Assembly: GCA_903893795.1 (NCBI GenBank)
Contig: CAITNO010000013.1
Coordinates: 1-60,512 of the forward strand
Direction: 5' to 3'
DNA length: 60,512 nucleotides
Source: Candidatus Hydrogenedentota bacterium
GTDB lineage: Bacteria; Hydrogenedentota; Hydrogenedentia; Hydrogenedentales; CAITNO01
The notes under the pieces are model-generated. The model did not search any database. It saw only the letters and a program-made list of their open reading frames with translations, and was not told the DNA's origin. A program made the translations under genes and the position numbers. Positions 9,666 to 18,586 of the stretch are shown piece by piece. The stretch's first letter is position 1. Every line of letters starts with the position of its first letter.

Positions 9666-9740
9666 TTCGGTTATGTTGGGCGCCTGTAGTATTCGGGTGC
9701 GGTAAAACCCGGGCGGAAATTTCGCCCACGGAGTGAAGCA

Positions 9741-11201
9741 ATGGCGTTTGGCGCAAAAGTGGCGGCCGTGGAGTTTGCCGGCGACGAAGTGCGTGTCGTC
9801 GTGGCGAAAACCGGGCGAAGGCCCGCATTGTTGGAGGCGTATGCCGCAACGGCGGTCTACGAATCGCCCGAAGGGCGGCGCGACGCGCTGGGCAAGGCGC
9901 TCGACGAGGTGCTGGGGAAGGTGCGCAACCGCCCCACATCCTTCGTCTTCTGCGCCGACGCCTCGCGCGCCACGGTGCGCACGCTGACCGTGCCTTTCCG
10001 CGGGGCGGTGCGCGTGGCCAAGGCGGTGCCCTTCGAGATTGAGTCGCATCTGCCCTTCCCGCTGGAGGAACTGGCACTCGACCACCGAATCGTGTCCGAA
10101 ATAAACGGTGAGACGGAGGTGCTGGCCGTCGGCATGCGCCGCATGCACCTGGAGGAGCCGCTCGCGCTGCTTGAAGCGGCGGGCATCGAGGCCGAAGCGG
10201 TAAACCTTGATGTGTGCGGGCTCACGGCCCTGTGGCGCGCCGGACGCCACCCCTCCAAGGGACTGGAGGCGGTGCTGCACCTGCGCGAGAAAGGGGCCTG
10301 CCTCGCCATCATGCACCAGCGCTCCCTGGCCTTCTTCCGCTATCTGCCGATGGGCGGCCCCGCCCTTGCGGCCAGCCCCGTCAGAATGGCGCGGGAGGTG
10401 CAAAACACCCTGCGCTCTTTCATGGCACAGTGGCGCGGCGGCGGCGAGATAGCCGAACTCAACCTGACCGGCGCCGACCTGAGCCCCGAAGAGGTGGACG
10501 CTTTCAGCAAGGCGCTCAATCTTGCCGTGGTTCCCTCGGTGCTGCTCGACGGGCTGCGCGGCGGAAAGGCGATCCAGCGGCGCGATGGCGACGGCACCCG
10601 CTTCAACCGCTGGGAGGCGGCGCTGGGCGCGGCCCACGCCGCGGCGGGAACGGATTTCTCCTTTGACCTGCTCCAGGCGGAGCGGACCTGGGAGAGTTCG
10701 GCCGCCGGTTTGGTGCCCCATCTGCTGTTCTCCGCGGCCATAGGCCTGGTGCTCGTGTTCGGCTGGGGATTCTATTACTACGAGACGGCGGCCCGAAACC
10801 GCCATGTCACCGAAGAGTTCCGCGCCAAGATCGACGGACTCAAAGCGGAAATAGACACCATGTCCAAATCGGGGCTCGGCCCCGATGTGGATGTGACCCC
10901 CTTTGGCGACCCCCCCGTGATCGATTTGCTCAGGGAAATCGGCGCGCGCATGCCCGAGAAGAAGGTGACCGTGACCGAAGTCAAAATCGCGCCGCCCGGC
11001 GCGCAGAGTCCCTGGCTCGCCATTTCCGGTGAAACGCCCAATGCCGCGGACTTTAACTCGGTGTTTGACGGATTGAAAAAGTCAACCGTGTTCAAGGTGG
11101 CCGACGACGCCAATATCAAACTGCAGGGCGCCAAGACCTTCTTCCGCGTGCGCGCGGTACGGCCCCACGAAGAGGTGAGTTCCAATGAAGAAAAGCAATG
11201 A
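9741..11201 (+). CDS. gspL: T2SS assembly protein GspL-like (PilM-type actin fold plus membrane anchor)
   Basis: GspL links GspE to the inner-membrane platform. Residues 1-320 form a cytoplasmic actin-like domain of the PilM/GspL type (AVEFAGDEVRVVVAKTG; PFEIESHLPFPLEEL). One transmembrane helix follows at about 325-346 (LFSAAIGLVLVFGWGFYYY), then a coiled-coil and a small periplasmic ferredoxin-like domain (VTVTEVKIAPPG to the end). This PilM-PilN-like fusion layout is typical of GspL. The gene is 75 nt after gspK and its end overlaps the gspM start by 17 nt. Confidence 0.86.
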   Translation: MAFGAKVAAVEFAGDEVRVVVAKTGRRPALLEAYAATAVYESPEGRRDALGKALDEVLGKVRNRPTSFVFCADASRATVRTLTVPFRGAVRVAKAVPFEIESHLPFPLEELALDHRIVSEINGETEVLAVGMRRMHLEEPLALLEAAGIEAEAVNLDVCGLTALWRAGRHPSKGLEAVLHLREKGACLAIMHQRSLAFFRYLPMGGPALAASPVRMAREVQNTLRSFMAQWRGGGEIAELNLTGADLSPEEVDAFSKALNLAVVPSVLLDGLRGGKAIQRRDGDGTRFNRWEAALGAAHAAAGTDFSFDLLQAERTWESSAAGLVPHLLFSAAIGLVLVFGWGFYYYETAARNRHVTEEFRAKIDGLKAEIDTMSKSGLGPDVDVTPFGDPPVIDLLREIGARMPEKKVTVTEVKIAPPGAQSPWLAISGETPNAADFNSVFDGLKKSTVFKVADDANIKLQGAKTFFRVRAVRPHEEVSSNEEKQ

Positions 11202-11856
11202 CAAGCGCGGCCAGGCAGGGCTCATCCTCGGCATCCTCGCCATCACCCTGGTGGTGATGCTGGGGCTGTTCATTCCCGCCGGTCCCCGGCGCGCCTGCCT
11301 CAAATCACAGATTACCCTGGATGAGGCGAGCGCGGATTTGAACACGCAGAAGCTGGCCTGGGACGAGGAGGCCGGCCGTCTGGCCCGGCAGAAGCAGTTG
11401 ATGGAACTGCTGGCCAAGCGCCCCGCCAACTTCGACCTCTTCGCCTATGTGGACGGACTGCTCAACACGCAGGGACTGCGTGACCGCGCCCAACTGGATC
11501 AGTTCAAGCCGCACAACGGCTCGGCGGGCACGCCGATGGTGCAGTTGCGCCTGGAGGCGGTCTCCTTCGACGAAATGATCGGTCTGTTCCACGGGCTCTA
11601 TTCCGGCGGCAATCTCATTGCCGTGTACCGAATGGAATCCATGCGGCCGACCACCAGCGGCAAGGGGCTCGACTGTGACGTCACACTCGTGACGCTGGCC
11701 GCAAACAGTGCGGCCGCGGCCCTAGCCCCGGCGGGCGATGCCGCCCCTGCGCCGCCCCCGCCGCCTGCGGCCGCGCCGGCCACCACCCCGCCTCCGCCGA
11801 CTGCGGCGCCCACGCCCCCGGCCACCCCGCACGCCCCGCCCAAGGTGAACACCTGA
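11185..11856 (+). CDS. gspM: T2SS protein GspM/PilO-like with a Pro/Ala-rich tail
   Basis: Last gene of the T2SS operon. It has one N-terminal transmembrane helix (LILGILAITLVVMLGLFI), a coiled-coil (residues about 45-75) and a ferredoxin-like periplasmic domain (VQLRLEAVSFDEMIGLFHGLY), the GspM/PilO plan. The C-terminal ~45 residues are almost entirely Pro, Ala and Thr. Assignment rests on the layout and on its place after gspL; sequence conservation in GspM is low, so PilO-like is an equally fair label. No gspC is visible in the window; it could lie left of the edge. Confidence 0.78.
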   Translation: MKKSNDKRGQAGLILGILAITLVVMLGLFIPAGPRRACLKSQITLDEASADLNTQKLAWDEEAGRLARQKQLMELLAKRPANFDLFAYVDGLLNTQGLRDRAQLDQFKPHNGSAGTPMVQLRLEAVSFDEMIGLFHGLYSGGNLIAVYRMESMRPTTSGKGLDCDVTLVTLAANSAAAALAPAGDAAPAPPPPPAAAPATTPPPPTAAPTPPATPHAPPKVNT

Positions 11857-11875
11857 GCGCAGGCCCAATAACAAA

Positions 11876-11900
11876 CATCCCCGGCACGGGGCCGGGGATG
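11876..11900. terminator. Hairpin between gspM and tolB (convergent genes)
   Basis: A perfect 10-bp stem (CATCCCCGGC / GCCGGGGATG) with a 5-nt loop lies 20 nt after gspM and 30 nt after the tolB stop. No clear T-run follows on either strand. A bidirectional transcription end is the simplest reading. Confidence 0.55.
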
Positions 11901-11930
11901 GATGAATCTTTCAGTCTGTGTAGGAATGGC

Positions 11931-13235
11931 TTAGCGGCGGCGCGGTCCCCAGGAGGGGCCTTCGGCCGGCAGCGTCATTTTGGGGATGCGCGTTTCCTGA
12001 CCGGTGGTCACATTCACGGCAAACAGCGCGCTGGCGCCGCCCCGGCTCGACGAGAAGATGACGTGGCGAGAATCGGGACTCCAGCTCGGCGATTCATTGA
12101 TGCCGTTTGAATTGGTGAGCTGCGTCGCATTGGACCCGTCCGGGTTCATCACGTAAATCTCAAAGCCCTCGCCCTTTACCTCCGACACAAAGGCTATCCG
12201 CTTGCCGTCGGGCGACCACACCGGGTCGTAGGCGTTGCCACCGTGGAAGGAGATGCGGGTCTGGTTGCCGCCGTCGGCGTCCATGACGAAGACCTGCGGC
12301 TTGCCGGCGCGGTCGCTGACAAACACAATCTTGCTGCCGTCGGGCGAGAAGCACGGCGACGTGTCGCCGTCCTTGTTGCGCGTCAGGCGCACGGGGTTGG
12401 ACCCGTCGGGATTGCGCAGATAGATTTCCGTGTTGCCGTCCTTGCTCAGCGTCATGGCGAGCCGCTTGCCGTCGGGCGACCACGAGGGCGACGAGTTGAG
12501 CCCCACTTCCTTGGACAGCACGGTCGATTTGCCGCTGCGGCGGTCCAGCACGTAGAGGAAGGAGTAGCGGTCTTTGTAGGACAGGTAGGCAATCTGGTTG
12601 CCGTCGGGCGACACTTTCGGTTTGATGGAAACCGAGCCGTGGTCGGTCAGCTTCTTGGCGTTGGCGCCGTCGTAGTCGGCCACATAGATTTCCTTCGTCT
12701 TTCCCGAAATGCCGGTGAACACGATTTCAGACGTGCCCGCCCCCGCCACCGCGTCCAGATAGCGGATGACCTCTTCGGAGAAGCGGTGCGCGGCGAGGCG
12801 CTGGCTCCCCTGGGCCACGCGCACTTCCTGGCCGTAGACCTGGTTGTTGGAAACCAGATCAAAGAGGCGGAACTGGCCGACCAACTGGCCGCCCTCCTGC
12901 AAAACCAGGCCGTAGACCAGATTCTGCGCGCCCGCGGCGCGCCAGGCCGGGAAATCGATCGATTTCAGGTCCGACGTGAATCCGGCGAAGTTGGCCGGAT
13001 ACATGTTGCGCGGAATGATGGCAAACACGCCGGCAAAAAGCAGGTCGTCGGCCACAGTCTGCGCCATTTCCTCGGACGCCGCACGCAATCCCGCATCGGC
13101 GGTGGCAAAGGGCGGCACGGCCACCGGAATGCGCGTATCCTGATGCTTCTCGATAGTGATCATAGACGGCTGCTGGGCCGTTGCGGCGCAGGCCGCCAGG
13201 GCGGCAAGCACCAGAACAGACGCACACCTCATCAT
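11931..13235 (-). CDS. tolB: Tol-Pal system beta-propeller protein TolB
   Basis: TolB is a periplasmic protein of the Tol-Pal envelope-constriction system. An N-terminal alpha/beta domain (IPVAVPPFA; SEEMAQTVADDLLFAGVFAII) is followed by a beta-propeller with five WD40-like SPDG repeats (SPDGNQIAYLS, SPDGKRLAMTL, SPDGSKIVFVS, SPDGKRIAFVS, SPDSRHVIFSS). I start at 13235, preceded by GGAGAAAG, because it begins the signal peptide (CASVLVLAALAAC). That leader has a possible lipobox (LAAC), whereas classical TolB is soluble after signal peptidase I. At 434 aa it matches E. coli TolB. No tolQRA or pal is adjacent. Confidence 0.93.
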   Translation of the reverse strand: MMRCASVLVLAALAACAATAQQPSMITIEKHQDTRIPVAVPPFATADAGLRAASEEMAQTVADDLLFAGVFAIIPRNMYPANFAGFTSDLKSIDFPAWRAAGAQNLVYGLVLQEGGQLVGQFRLFDLVSNNQVYGQEVRVAQGSQRLAAHRFSEEVIRYLDAVAGAGTSEIVFTGISGKTKEIYVADYDGANAKKLTDHGSVSIKPKVSPDGNQIAYLSYKDRYSFLYVLDRRSGKSTVLSKEVGLNSSPSWSPDGKRLAMTLSKDGNTEIYLRNPDGSNPVRLTRNKDGDTSPCFSPDGSKIVFVSDRAGKPQVFVMDADGGNQTRISFHGGNAYDPVWSPDGKRIAFVSEVKGEGFEIYVMNPDGSNATQLTNSNGINESPSWSPDSRHVIFSSSRGGASALFAVNVTTGQETRIPKMTLPAEGPSWGPRRR

Positions 13236-13839
13236 GCTGGGCACAGGGCTTTCTCCTATGGCGCCGGGGCGCCGGGGTCGTTGTCTTTCTTCCTTCATCC
13301 AGGGGCTTGATGCCCACGACACGATTATACCTTCTGGGCAAAGATAGTTCCTCATCGGCCCATGCAGCCGCCCGGGGAGCTTCCACCCCTGATGCCATTT
13401 TAGCCCGGATATCTCGCCAGCTCACGCCAGGTATGCGCAGGACTGCGCCAGCGAAGCGCTTGTATCCCAAGACCCAGGGACACGCCGTCATTGCGAGCGA
13501 AGCGAAGCAATCTCTTGCTGGCGATAGACACGCCCATCGGGACTTGTCCTTTCAAGAGATTGCTTCGTCGGACGTTGTCCTCCTCGCAATGACGTGGTGA
13601 GACATGCGGGTTAGGGGTGTTTTTGTCATAGGGACTGCGTGAAACCGGGGAGGTAAAGAAAAAGGCCTGGAGAAGCCCCGCGGAGGAAGGCCTTGCCGTG
13701 ACGGCAAGAACGACGCGGGGACGGGGAATGGACTTGTGCGGGGGGACACCACACTCCACTATAAATGGATTGCTCCCGGGCGGCAGCGCTCGGGTCCTTG
13801 GTTGCTTTCAGGCGGGCAGGAAGAGCGTGGCCCGGGCCG
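13236..13839. other. Intergenic region with palindromic repeats, no gene seen
   Basis: About 600 nt upstream of tolB hold no convincing coding sequence. The region contains the long interrupted palindrome at 13486-13594 and a small perfect hairpin at 13692-13708 (CTTGCCGT / ACGGCAAG around one G). The tolB promoter should lie here, but I see no clear -35/-10 pair. Confidence 0.6.
13486..13594. repeat. Interrupted palindromic repeat ('CGTCATTGCGAG' family)
   Basis: Outer arms CGTCATTGCGAG (13486-13497) and CTCGCAATGACG (13583-13594) are perfectly inverted. Inner arms GAAGCAATCTCTTG (13504-13517) and CAAGAGATTGCTTC (13553-13566) are also perfectly inverted. This is a dispersed palindromic element; a single outer-arm copy recurs at 59960-59971. 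Confidence 0.8.
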
Positions 13840-14202
13840 TCAGCCTGCCTTGGGCGCCGCGTGTATGGGATAGAAGAAGGCTTTGCCCATGCTGGTGGTG
13901 ACGTAGACCGACTCCTCCTGCGCGCAGAATATGGCGCGCACCACGTCGCCGATCTCCACGCGGGCCACTCCCTGCGTGGCGAGGGCGTTGCGCAGGTCCG
14001 TGCCGTACTGGAGAATGTCGCTGTCGCCGAAACCGGACTGCCGCATCAACAGCACGACATCATCGGCCGAGAGCGTCTTGTGGTGCTCACCCGGGGCGGG
14101 CATCACGCGCGTGGCCCCGGTCTGGCATCCAAGAAACGTCATCGAGAAGAGACTGAGCGCCACTAGCCCGGCCATTCCAAACCGTTTGCAGGGCTGATTC
14201 AT
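13840..14202 (-). CDS. Small lipoprotein, possible pilotin for the adjacent secretin
   Basis: This 120-aa protein has a basic N-terminus, a hydrophobic stretch and a lipobox (MTFLGC), so it should be lipidated. The mature part is small and mixed alpha/beta (LSADDVVLLMRQSGFGDSDI; VARVEIGDVVRAIFCAQEE). No family was recognised. Its start overlaps the stop of the upstream secretin gene by 4 nt (ATGA), so it is the last gene of the operon and translationally coupled. A small lipoprotein coupled to a secretin gene suggests a pilotin-like role; that is inference from context. Confidence 0.7.
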   Translation of the reverse strand: MNQPCKRFGMAGLVALSLFSMTFLGCQTGATRVMPAPGEHHKTLSADDVVLLMRQSGFGDSDILQYGTDLRNALATQGVARVEIGDVVRAIFCAQEESVYVTTSMGKAFFYPIHAAPKAG

Positions 14203-15710
14203 GATTTTCCCTTTCCAAGCCGCTTGAGGCTTTCGGCGAGCTCCTTCTTGAATTCCTCCCCCGCCGGGACGGTCTGCGCCGTTTGCGCCTGGGCGGTCTC
14301 CGCCTGGGCCTGCTCCGCACCGGGCTGTTTCACGGCCAGTAGCCGCGGCGTGACAAACACGTAGATTTGCTTGTTCACCTCGGTCTTGTTCTTGTTGCTG
14401 AAAACCTTGCCCAAACCGCCAATCTTCGACAGGCCCGGAATGCCGTTTTTCACCAGCCGCGTGCTGCTGTTCATCAGGCCGGCGATCACGGCCGTGCCGC
14501 CGTCCTCCACGCGCAGCTCATTGCTCGTTTCGCGGCGCGTCACGATGGGTAGGTTGTCGGCGCCGCGGGCCACCACGTCGCTCACTTCGGCCGTCAGCTT
14601 GAGCGTGATGCTCCCGTCTTTCGCGATGCGCGGCAGGATCTTCAGCTTCGTGCCGACCTCGATCTTCTCCAGGTCGGCCTTCACGTAATAGGTGCTGTTC
14701 GTGACGATATTGAAGTACTCCTCCGTCATCACCTTGATTTCGGCCTCCGTGCCGTCTTGCGCCATGATTTGCGGATGGGCGATGACCGTCGCCTGGTCCG
14801 TTTCGGAAAGGGTTGTGAGCGTCAACGCCAGCGCGTCCGTGAAGGTCTTGTCCGGCGTGTAGCCTATTCGGATTCCCCAGGGCCAGGGCAGGCCGCCGGG
14901 CAGGGCGCCCGGCCCGTGCAGGTCGGAACCGGAGAAACTCCCCGCCTGCAGCGTGGGCCATTTTCCGTGCAGTCCCAGGTCTGTTGCCTTGAGGTCTTCC
15001 ATCACCACAATGTTCACATCAAACATGACCTGCTGCGGCTGTATGTCCAGTTTGTCGATAAAGGCGGTAATGTTCTCAAGGGCTTTGGGGGGCGCCGAAA
15101 CGGAGAGACTGTTGTCCTCGTCGTCCATGCCGACGTACTGCTTGAGCGCAGGCGGCAGGAGCTGCATGGCCTTCGCTGCCTTGAAGTAGTTCAGGTGAAT
15201 CAGGCGCGTCTCGCTGATTTCCTGAAAGGAGGGCGTGTCGGGCTTCTGCGAGCAGATGAGATAATAGTCGGGGGTTCGCTTGACGACATACCCCGTGCCC
15301 GCCAGCATCAGTTCCAGCGCCTTGTCCAGGGGGGTGTCGGCCAGCAGCAGCGTCACCAGTCCCTTGACCTCGTCTGTGGTGATGATGGTCACGCCGGCCT
15401 GTTCGCCCACATCCCGGAGCGCCTCGCGCAGTTCCGAGTCATAGAATGCGTTGGTGATCAGGCCGTTCTTGGACGGTGAGCCAAAGAGGGGGCCTGTCTT
15501 CTTTTCCCCGGACACCGGTTCCGCCTCCTTTGTTTCGGGCGCGGTGCGCACAATGGCAGGGGGGGCGGGTACCGCATCCTCCGCCGCGCATATGGCGCCC
15601 GGTGCCAGACCTGAAAGCGTCGTCAACAGAAACACCCATCCGGTCAGGATGCGCCGCCGGGCCGGGTCCATGGAGCGAGCTGTTGCGGGGGTGTGCATCA
15701 ACCGTTTCAT
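14199..15710 (-). CDS. Short secretin with STN-like N-terminal domain
   Basis: This 503-aa outer-membrane secretin has a signal peptide (ILTGWVFLLTTLSGLAPG...), an STN/N0-like domain (ALRDVGEQAGVTIITTDEVK, LDKALELMLAGTGYVV), one further N-domain and a secretin core. Core signatures are ATVIAHPQIMAQDG, TAVIAGLMNS, GIPGLSKIGGLGKVFS and the end VYVFVTP-like (IYVFVTPRLL). The C-terminus is Gln/Ala/Glu-rich. It is much shorter than the GspD in this window and distinct from it. It overlaps the chaperone-like gene upstream and the lipoprotein gene downstream by 4 nt each. A PilQ-like role is conceivable, but no pilM-P genes are next to it. Confidence 0.88.
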   Translation of the reverse strand: MKRLMHTPATARSMDPARRRILTGWVFLLTTLSGLAPGAICAAEDAVPAPPAIVRTAPETKEAEPVSGEKKTGPLFGSPSKNGLITNAFYDSELREALRDVGEQAGVTIITTDEVKGLVTLLLADTPLDKALELMLAGTGYVVKRTPDYYLICSQKPDTPSFQEISETRLIHLNYFKAAKAMQLLPPALKQYVGMDDEDNSLSVSAPPKALENITAFIDKLDIQPQQVMFDVNIVVMEDLKATDLGLHGKWPTLQAGSFSGSDLHGPGALPGGLPWPWGIRIGYTPDKTFTDALALTLTTLSETDQATVIAHPQIMAQDGTEAEIKVMTEEYFNIVTNSTYYVKADLEKIEVGTKLKILPRIAKDGSITLKLTAEVSDVVARGADNLPIVTRRETSNELRVEDGGTAVIAGLMNSSTRLVKNGIPGLSKIGGLGKVFSNKNKTEVNKQIYVFVTPRLLAVKQPGAEQAQAETAQAQTAQTVPAGEEFKKELAESLKRLGKGKS

Positions 15711-17356
15711 TGTGCGGCATCCTTTTGTGATTCATCACCGGCTTTGATCACATCGACCACTTTCCCCTCTTCCTTGCTCTCGCTCACCCGAACCCCCAGG
15801 GTCTGGTGCTCCTTGCCCCCGCTGTGCTCCACTTCGGCCCTGAGGACGTAGGCGCCCGGGGCTATCTTGGAAAAATCGACCGTGCCGGTGAAACGGCGCA
15901 TGCCGAGCGGCAGTATCAGACCGGGTTCCTTGTCAAAGTCAAAGGTCTGCACGGTCCGCAGGTCGGTCCCCGCGATTTCGGTCACGATTCCGGTCAGCTT
16001 CGGCGCAAGGTGCATGTCTCCCGTGTTTCCGAAGGTGGCCAGCACGGAGTATTGGTCCCCCTCTGCGCGGGCAAGCGACATGCCCATGCCCTGCATGCGG
16101 CCCACCGGTTTTTCAGACTGGTCCTGGGCGATAATCAGACCGGTGGCGCTGCCGGCGAGCTGCCCCTGCGGGTAGGTCGCGGCGATCTTGAAGGCGCTGT
16201 AGTAATAGGGTTTCTTGCCGTCCGGTTTAGGAAAGGCAACCAGGACCGCGATCTTTCGCTTCGCCCGTGCGGGGAAGGTGAAGTGGTCCGGTTTGATCTC
16301 GGTCCACTTGTTGCACGAGTAGTCGTCCCCTTTGGTATCACCCATGGAGACGCCCTGCAACTCCGGCACCTGCAGCACCGAACAGACCATTTCGAGCGGG
16401 CCGTCCGTCGGATTTTCTATCGTTATATAGGCGCTTCTTCTTGCGCCCGGAACGCCCTGAACCTCCAGCATAGACGGGTCCAGCGCAAAGGGCACATCGG
16501 CGGGCACCTCGGCCACGGTGGTGTCGCCCACAAAATCGACCTCTTTGGTGGAGGGCTTGCAGCGCCGCCCGCCCGCGTGCATCGTGCTCTCCAGCTTGTA
16601 GTGGCCCGACGGAAGACGCCGTTCCAGGTCGCTGGTCCGTGTTACGGTGATTCCCGGTATGATGCCATGGTCTTCGAAGGTGGCGCTGAAAATGCGCCGC
16701 CACTGGCCGCCAATAAGATGGAAAAGGGCCGTCTCCCCCCCCACCCGCGCGAGCGTCATCCCGCTGTTTGTCACCGTCATGGACAGCAGGGTCGAGCCTG
16801 GCTTGTCCTTGTTCCCCTCCCGAAAGACCATCCCTGTGTCGGCCAGTTCCACCAACTGCTGTGCCGAGCGTCCCTGAACTTCCAGCAGAATGGGGATAAG
16901 AAAGCGCACAACCGTGGCGACCCCTTTTGCATTCGGGTCGCTCCGCGTCTGGGCGGCAAGGGCGGCGCCGTAAAAGCCGAAGGCACTGCGCGGCACGTCT
17001 ATCTTGATGGTTATCCCGGCCGTTTGCAGCGGGTCCACCTTCACCACGTCACTGCTCACGCTGACCCAGCTCAGACAGGACCGCGTGCTGGAGGGAGCGG
17101 GGCCGGACTTCGGGTCGGCTGCCTGCCAGACCCCCTCGGGACTCTGGGTCAACTCCAACAACCTCACCTCAACGGACTGCACCCCCTCCTGTTGCGTGTT
17201 CAATAGCGTGAGCGTTTGCTCGAGGTGGGTGTCCGGTTGGGGCGAACAGTTTACGGTCATGGGATTCACCGTAAAACCTAGGGCCCCCGCAGGTGCACAA
17301 AGGCCCAGAAAGGTGACCATCACAACAGTCGCAAGGCTGAGAGGCATGTTTTTCAT
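15707..17356 (-). CDS. Periplasmic PapD/DUF916-like tandem immunoglobulin-fold protein (putative chaperone)
   Basis: A secreted protein of about 549 aa with a signal peptide. I chose the ATG at 17356 because GGGAG lies 5 nt upstream. Two similar halves each open like a PapD or WxL-interacting (DUF916) N-terminal domain: GFTVNPMTVNCSPQPDTHLE...LTLLN and FALDPSMLEVQGVPGARRS...ITIENPTDGPLE. VDPLQTAGITIKIDVP and FGFYGAALAAQTR in the first half fit the second strand set of such domains. It lies between two small secreted beta-rich proteins and a secretin, overlapping the latter by 4 nt. Role in chaperoning or anchoring those small proteins is inference. Confidence 0.65.
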   Translation of the reverse strand: MKNMPLSLATVVMVTFLGLCAPAGALGFTVNPMTVNCSPQPDTHLEQTLTLLNTQQEGVQSVEVRLLELTQSPEGVWQAADPKSGPAPSSTRSCLSWVSVSSDVVKVDPLQTAGITIKIDVPRSAFGFYGAALAAQTRSDPNAKGVATVVRFLIPILLEVQGRSAQQLVELADTGMVFREGNKDKPGSTLLSMTVTNSGMTLARVGGETALFHLIGGQWRRIFSATFEDHGIIPGITVTRTSDLERRLPSGHYKLESTMHAGGRRCKPSTKEVDFVGDTTVAEVPADVPFALDPSMLEVQGVPGARRSAYITIENPTDGPLEMVCSVLQVPELQGVSMGDTKGDDYSCNKWTEIKPDHFTFPARAKRKIAVLVAFPKPDGKKPYYYSAFKIAATYPQGQLAGSATGLIIAQDQSEKPVGRMQGMGMSLARAEGDQYSVLATFGNTGDMHLAPKLTGIVTEIAGTDLRTVQTFDFDKEPGLILPLGMRRFTGTVDFSKIAPGAYVLRAEVEHSGGKEHQTLGVRVSESKEEGKVVDVIKAGDESQKDAAQ

Positions 17357-17480
17357 CAGAACTCCCATCTTTCATAATCTACAAGAGAATAGTCTTACTA
17401 ATGAATGAAAGACAACTCAAATGTGGTGAAGGCTTCCAATAACCCCCTAACTTGAGCCGGGGCGCACACTCTTAAGTCGT

Positions 17481-17984
17481 TCAACGTTTGCGTGCAACGG
17501 GCACCGGTACAGGACGTCTTACCGCTCTGGACGCGATCTTGGCCGGTTTCTGTATCGATTTTGGCCGGAGAAATGATTTGGACTCGTCTTCGGTGATGGT
17601 CACGGTCAGGGTGGCCACCTTTGTGGGTGTTGTAAGGACCGGGTCGGACAACGTGACACCCGATAGGCCCACCGTGATCGGTGCAACCGATTCCTCATTC
17701 GGCGCGAGCTTTTTCGAAGCCTTGCCGTCAATCGTGGCACTCCAGACCCAATGGTTGTTTGCGGGATTCTTGAAGCCTGCTTCGGCCTCGACGGTGGGCG
17801 TGATGATTGCGGCGAAGTTTGTGACCACCACGCAGCTTGCGTTGGCGTTGGCTGCCCCGGAGAATGGGTCTGTCATGTTGATTTCGACGGGGCCGACTTC
17901 CACCGAACAGTCCGGGTCCTGCGCCCATGCCATTCCGCCCAAAGAGCCGACCAGCAACAGCGCACAAAGCGTATGTGTTTTCAT
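17481..17984 (-). CDS. Secreted beta-rich subunit-like protein 2
   Basis: This 167-aa protein has a clear signal peptide (LCALLLVGSLGGMAWA). The mature part is a Thr/Val-rich beta domain that resembles its neighbour at 18095-18586: a single early Cys pair (DCSVEVGPVEI; NASCVVVTNF), a Trp-containing centre (HWVWSATIDG), then VGLSGVTLSDPVL and VATLTVTIT. A 30-residue basic, Pro-rich tail follows that the paralogue lacks. RBS AAAGG is 6 nt from the ATG. Fimbrial-subunit-like or WxL/DUF4402-like folds fit; no named family was certain. Confidence 0.7.
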   Translation of the reverse strand: MKTHTLCALLLVGSLGGMAWAQDPDCSVEVGPVEINMTDPFSGAANANASCVVVTNFAAIITPTVEAEAGFKNPANNHWVWSATIDGKASKKLAPNEESVAPITVGLSGVTLSDPVLTTPTKVATLTVTITEDESKSFLRPKSIQKPAKIASRAVRRPVPVPVARKR

Positions 17985-18094
17985 GATTACCTTTGCCAGT
18001 CAGTTTGGGGCATCTATGACTGCGGCGAGGAGAAAGGCTCCGGGGCCTCTGCTCCTCGCCGCTTTGCAACCTCGAGTCAAGACTTTTTCCGAAC

Positions 18095-18586
18095 TCAGCT
18101 GGCTGCGGCAATCGTCACGGTGAGGACGGCCACATTTGCGGCCGACAGAATGGGCGCATCCGCCAGGGTGATGCCCGCGAGTGCAACGTGCACCGGGGTC
18201 TCATTAGGAGTGCCGGCGACGATGGATTCGACATTGTCGCTGTCAAAGGTCACCGTCCAACCCCAATCCGCTCCAGGGTGCGTGAGAAGACCGTCATAAG
18301 CTGTCGACTTGGCAATGGAGGCCGTGGCCGTGGTGGCGAAGTTTGACCGAACCGTACAGGTTGCGTCGCCCGAGGCGGTTCCCACGCCGGCCGTGGTGAA
18401 GCCGACATTCAGGTAAAGGTCATCGACTGCGACCGAACAGTACTTTTCGATCGTCAGTTTGACATCGTTCGTGGCGTTCGTGCCCGATGCGCCACCGTAC
18501 TCCGTGTGCGTGACAGGGTCCGTTGCCCAAGCCGAGCCGCCCACCATCGCCGTCATGATCACTGCAAGAAGCATGTACTTTTTCAT
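18095..18586 (-). CDS. Secreted beta-rich subunit-like protein 1
   Basis: First gene of the five-gene minus-strand operon. The ATG at 18586 starts a normal signal peptide (MLLAVIMTAMVGGSAWA) and has AGGGACAG upstream. The 163-aa product shares with the next gene two Cys (KYCSVAVDDL; DATCTVRSNF), a Trp motif (DWGWTVTFDS), VALAGITLADAPIL and the final strand AVLTVTIAAAS. The terminal alternating hydrophobic strand resembles that of fimbrial subunits handled by PapD-like chaperones. The family is unassigned. Confidence 0.7.
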   Translation of the reverse strand: MKKYMLLAVIMTAMVGGSAWATDPVTHTEYGGASGTNATNDVKLTIEKYCSVAVDDLYLNVGFTTAGVGTASGDATCTVRSNFATTATASIAKSTAYDGLLTHPGADWGWTVTFDSDNVESIVAGTPNETPVHVALAGITLADAPILSAANVAVLTVTIAAAS

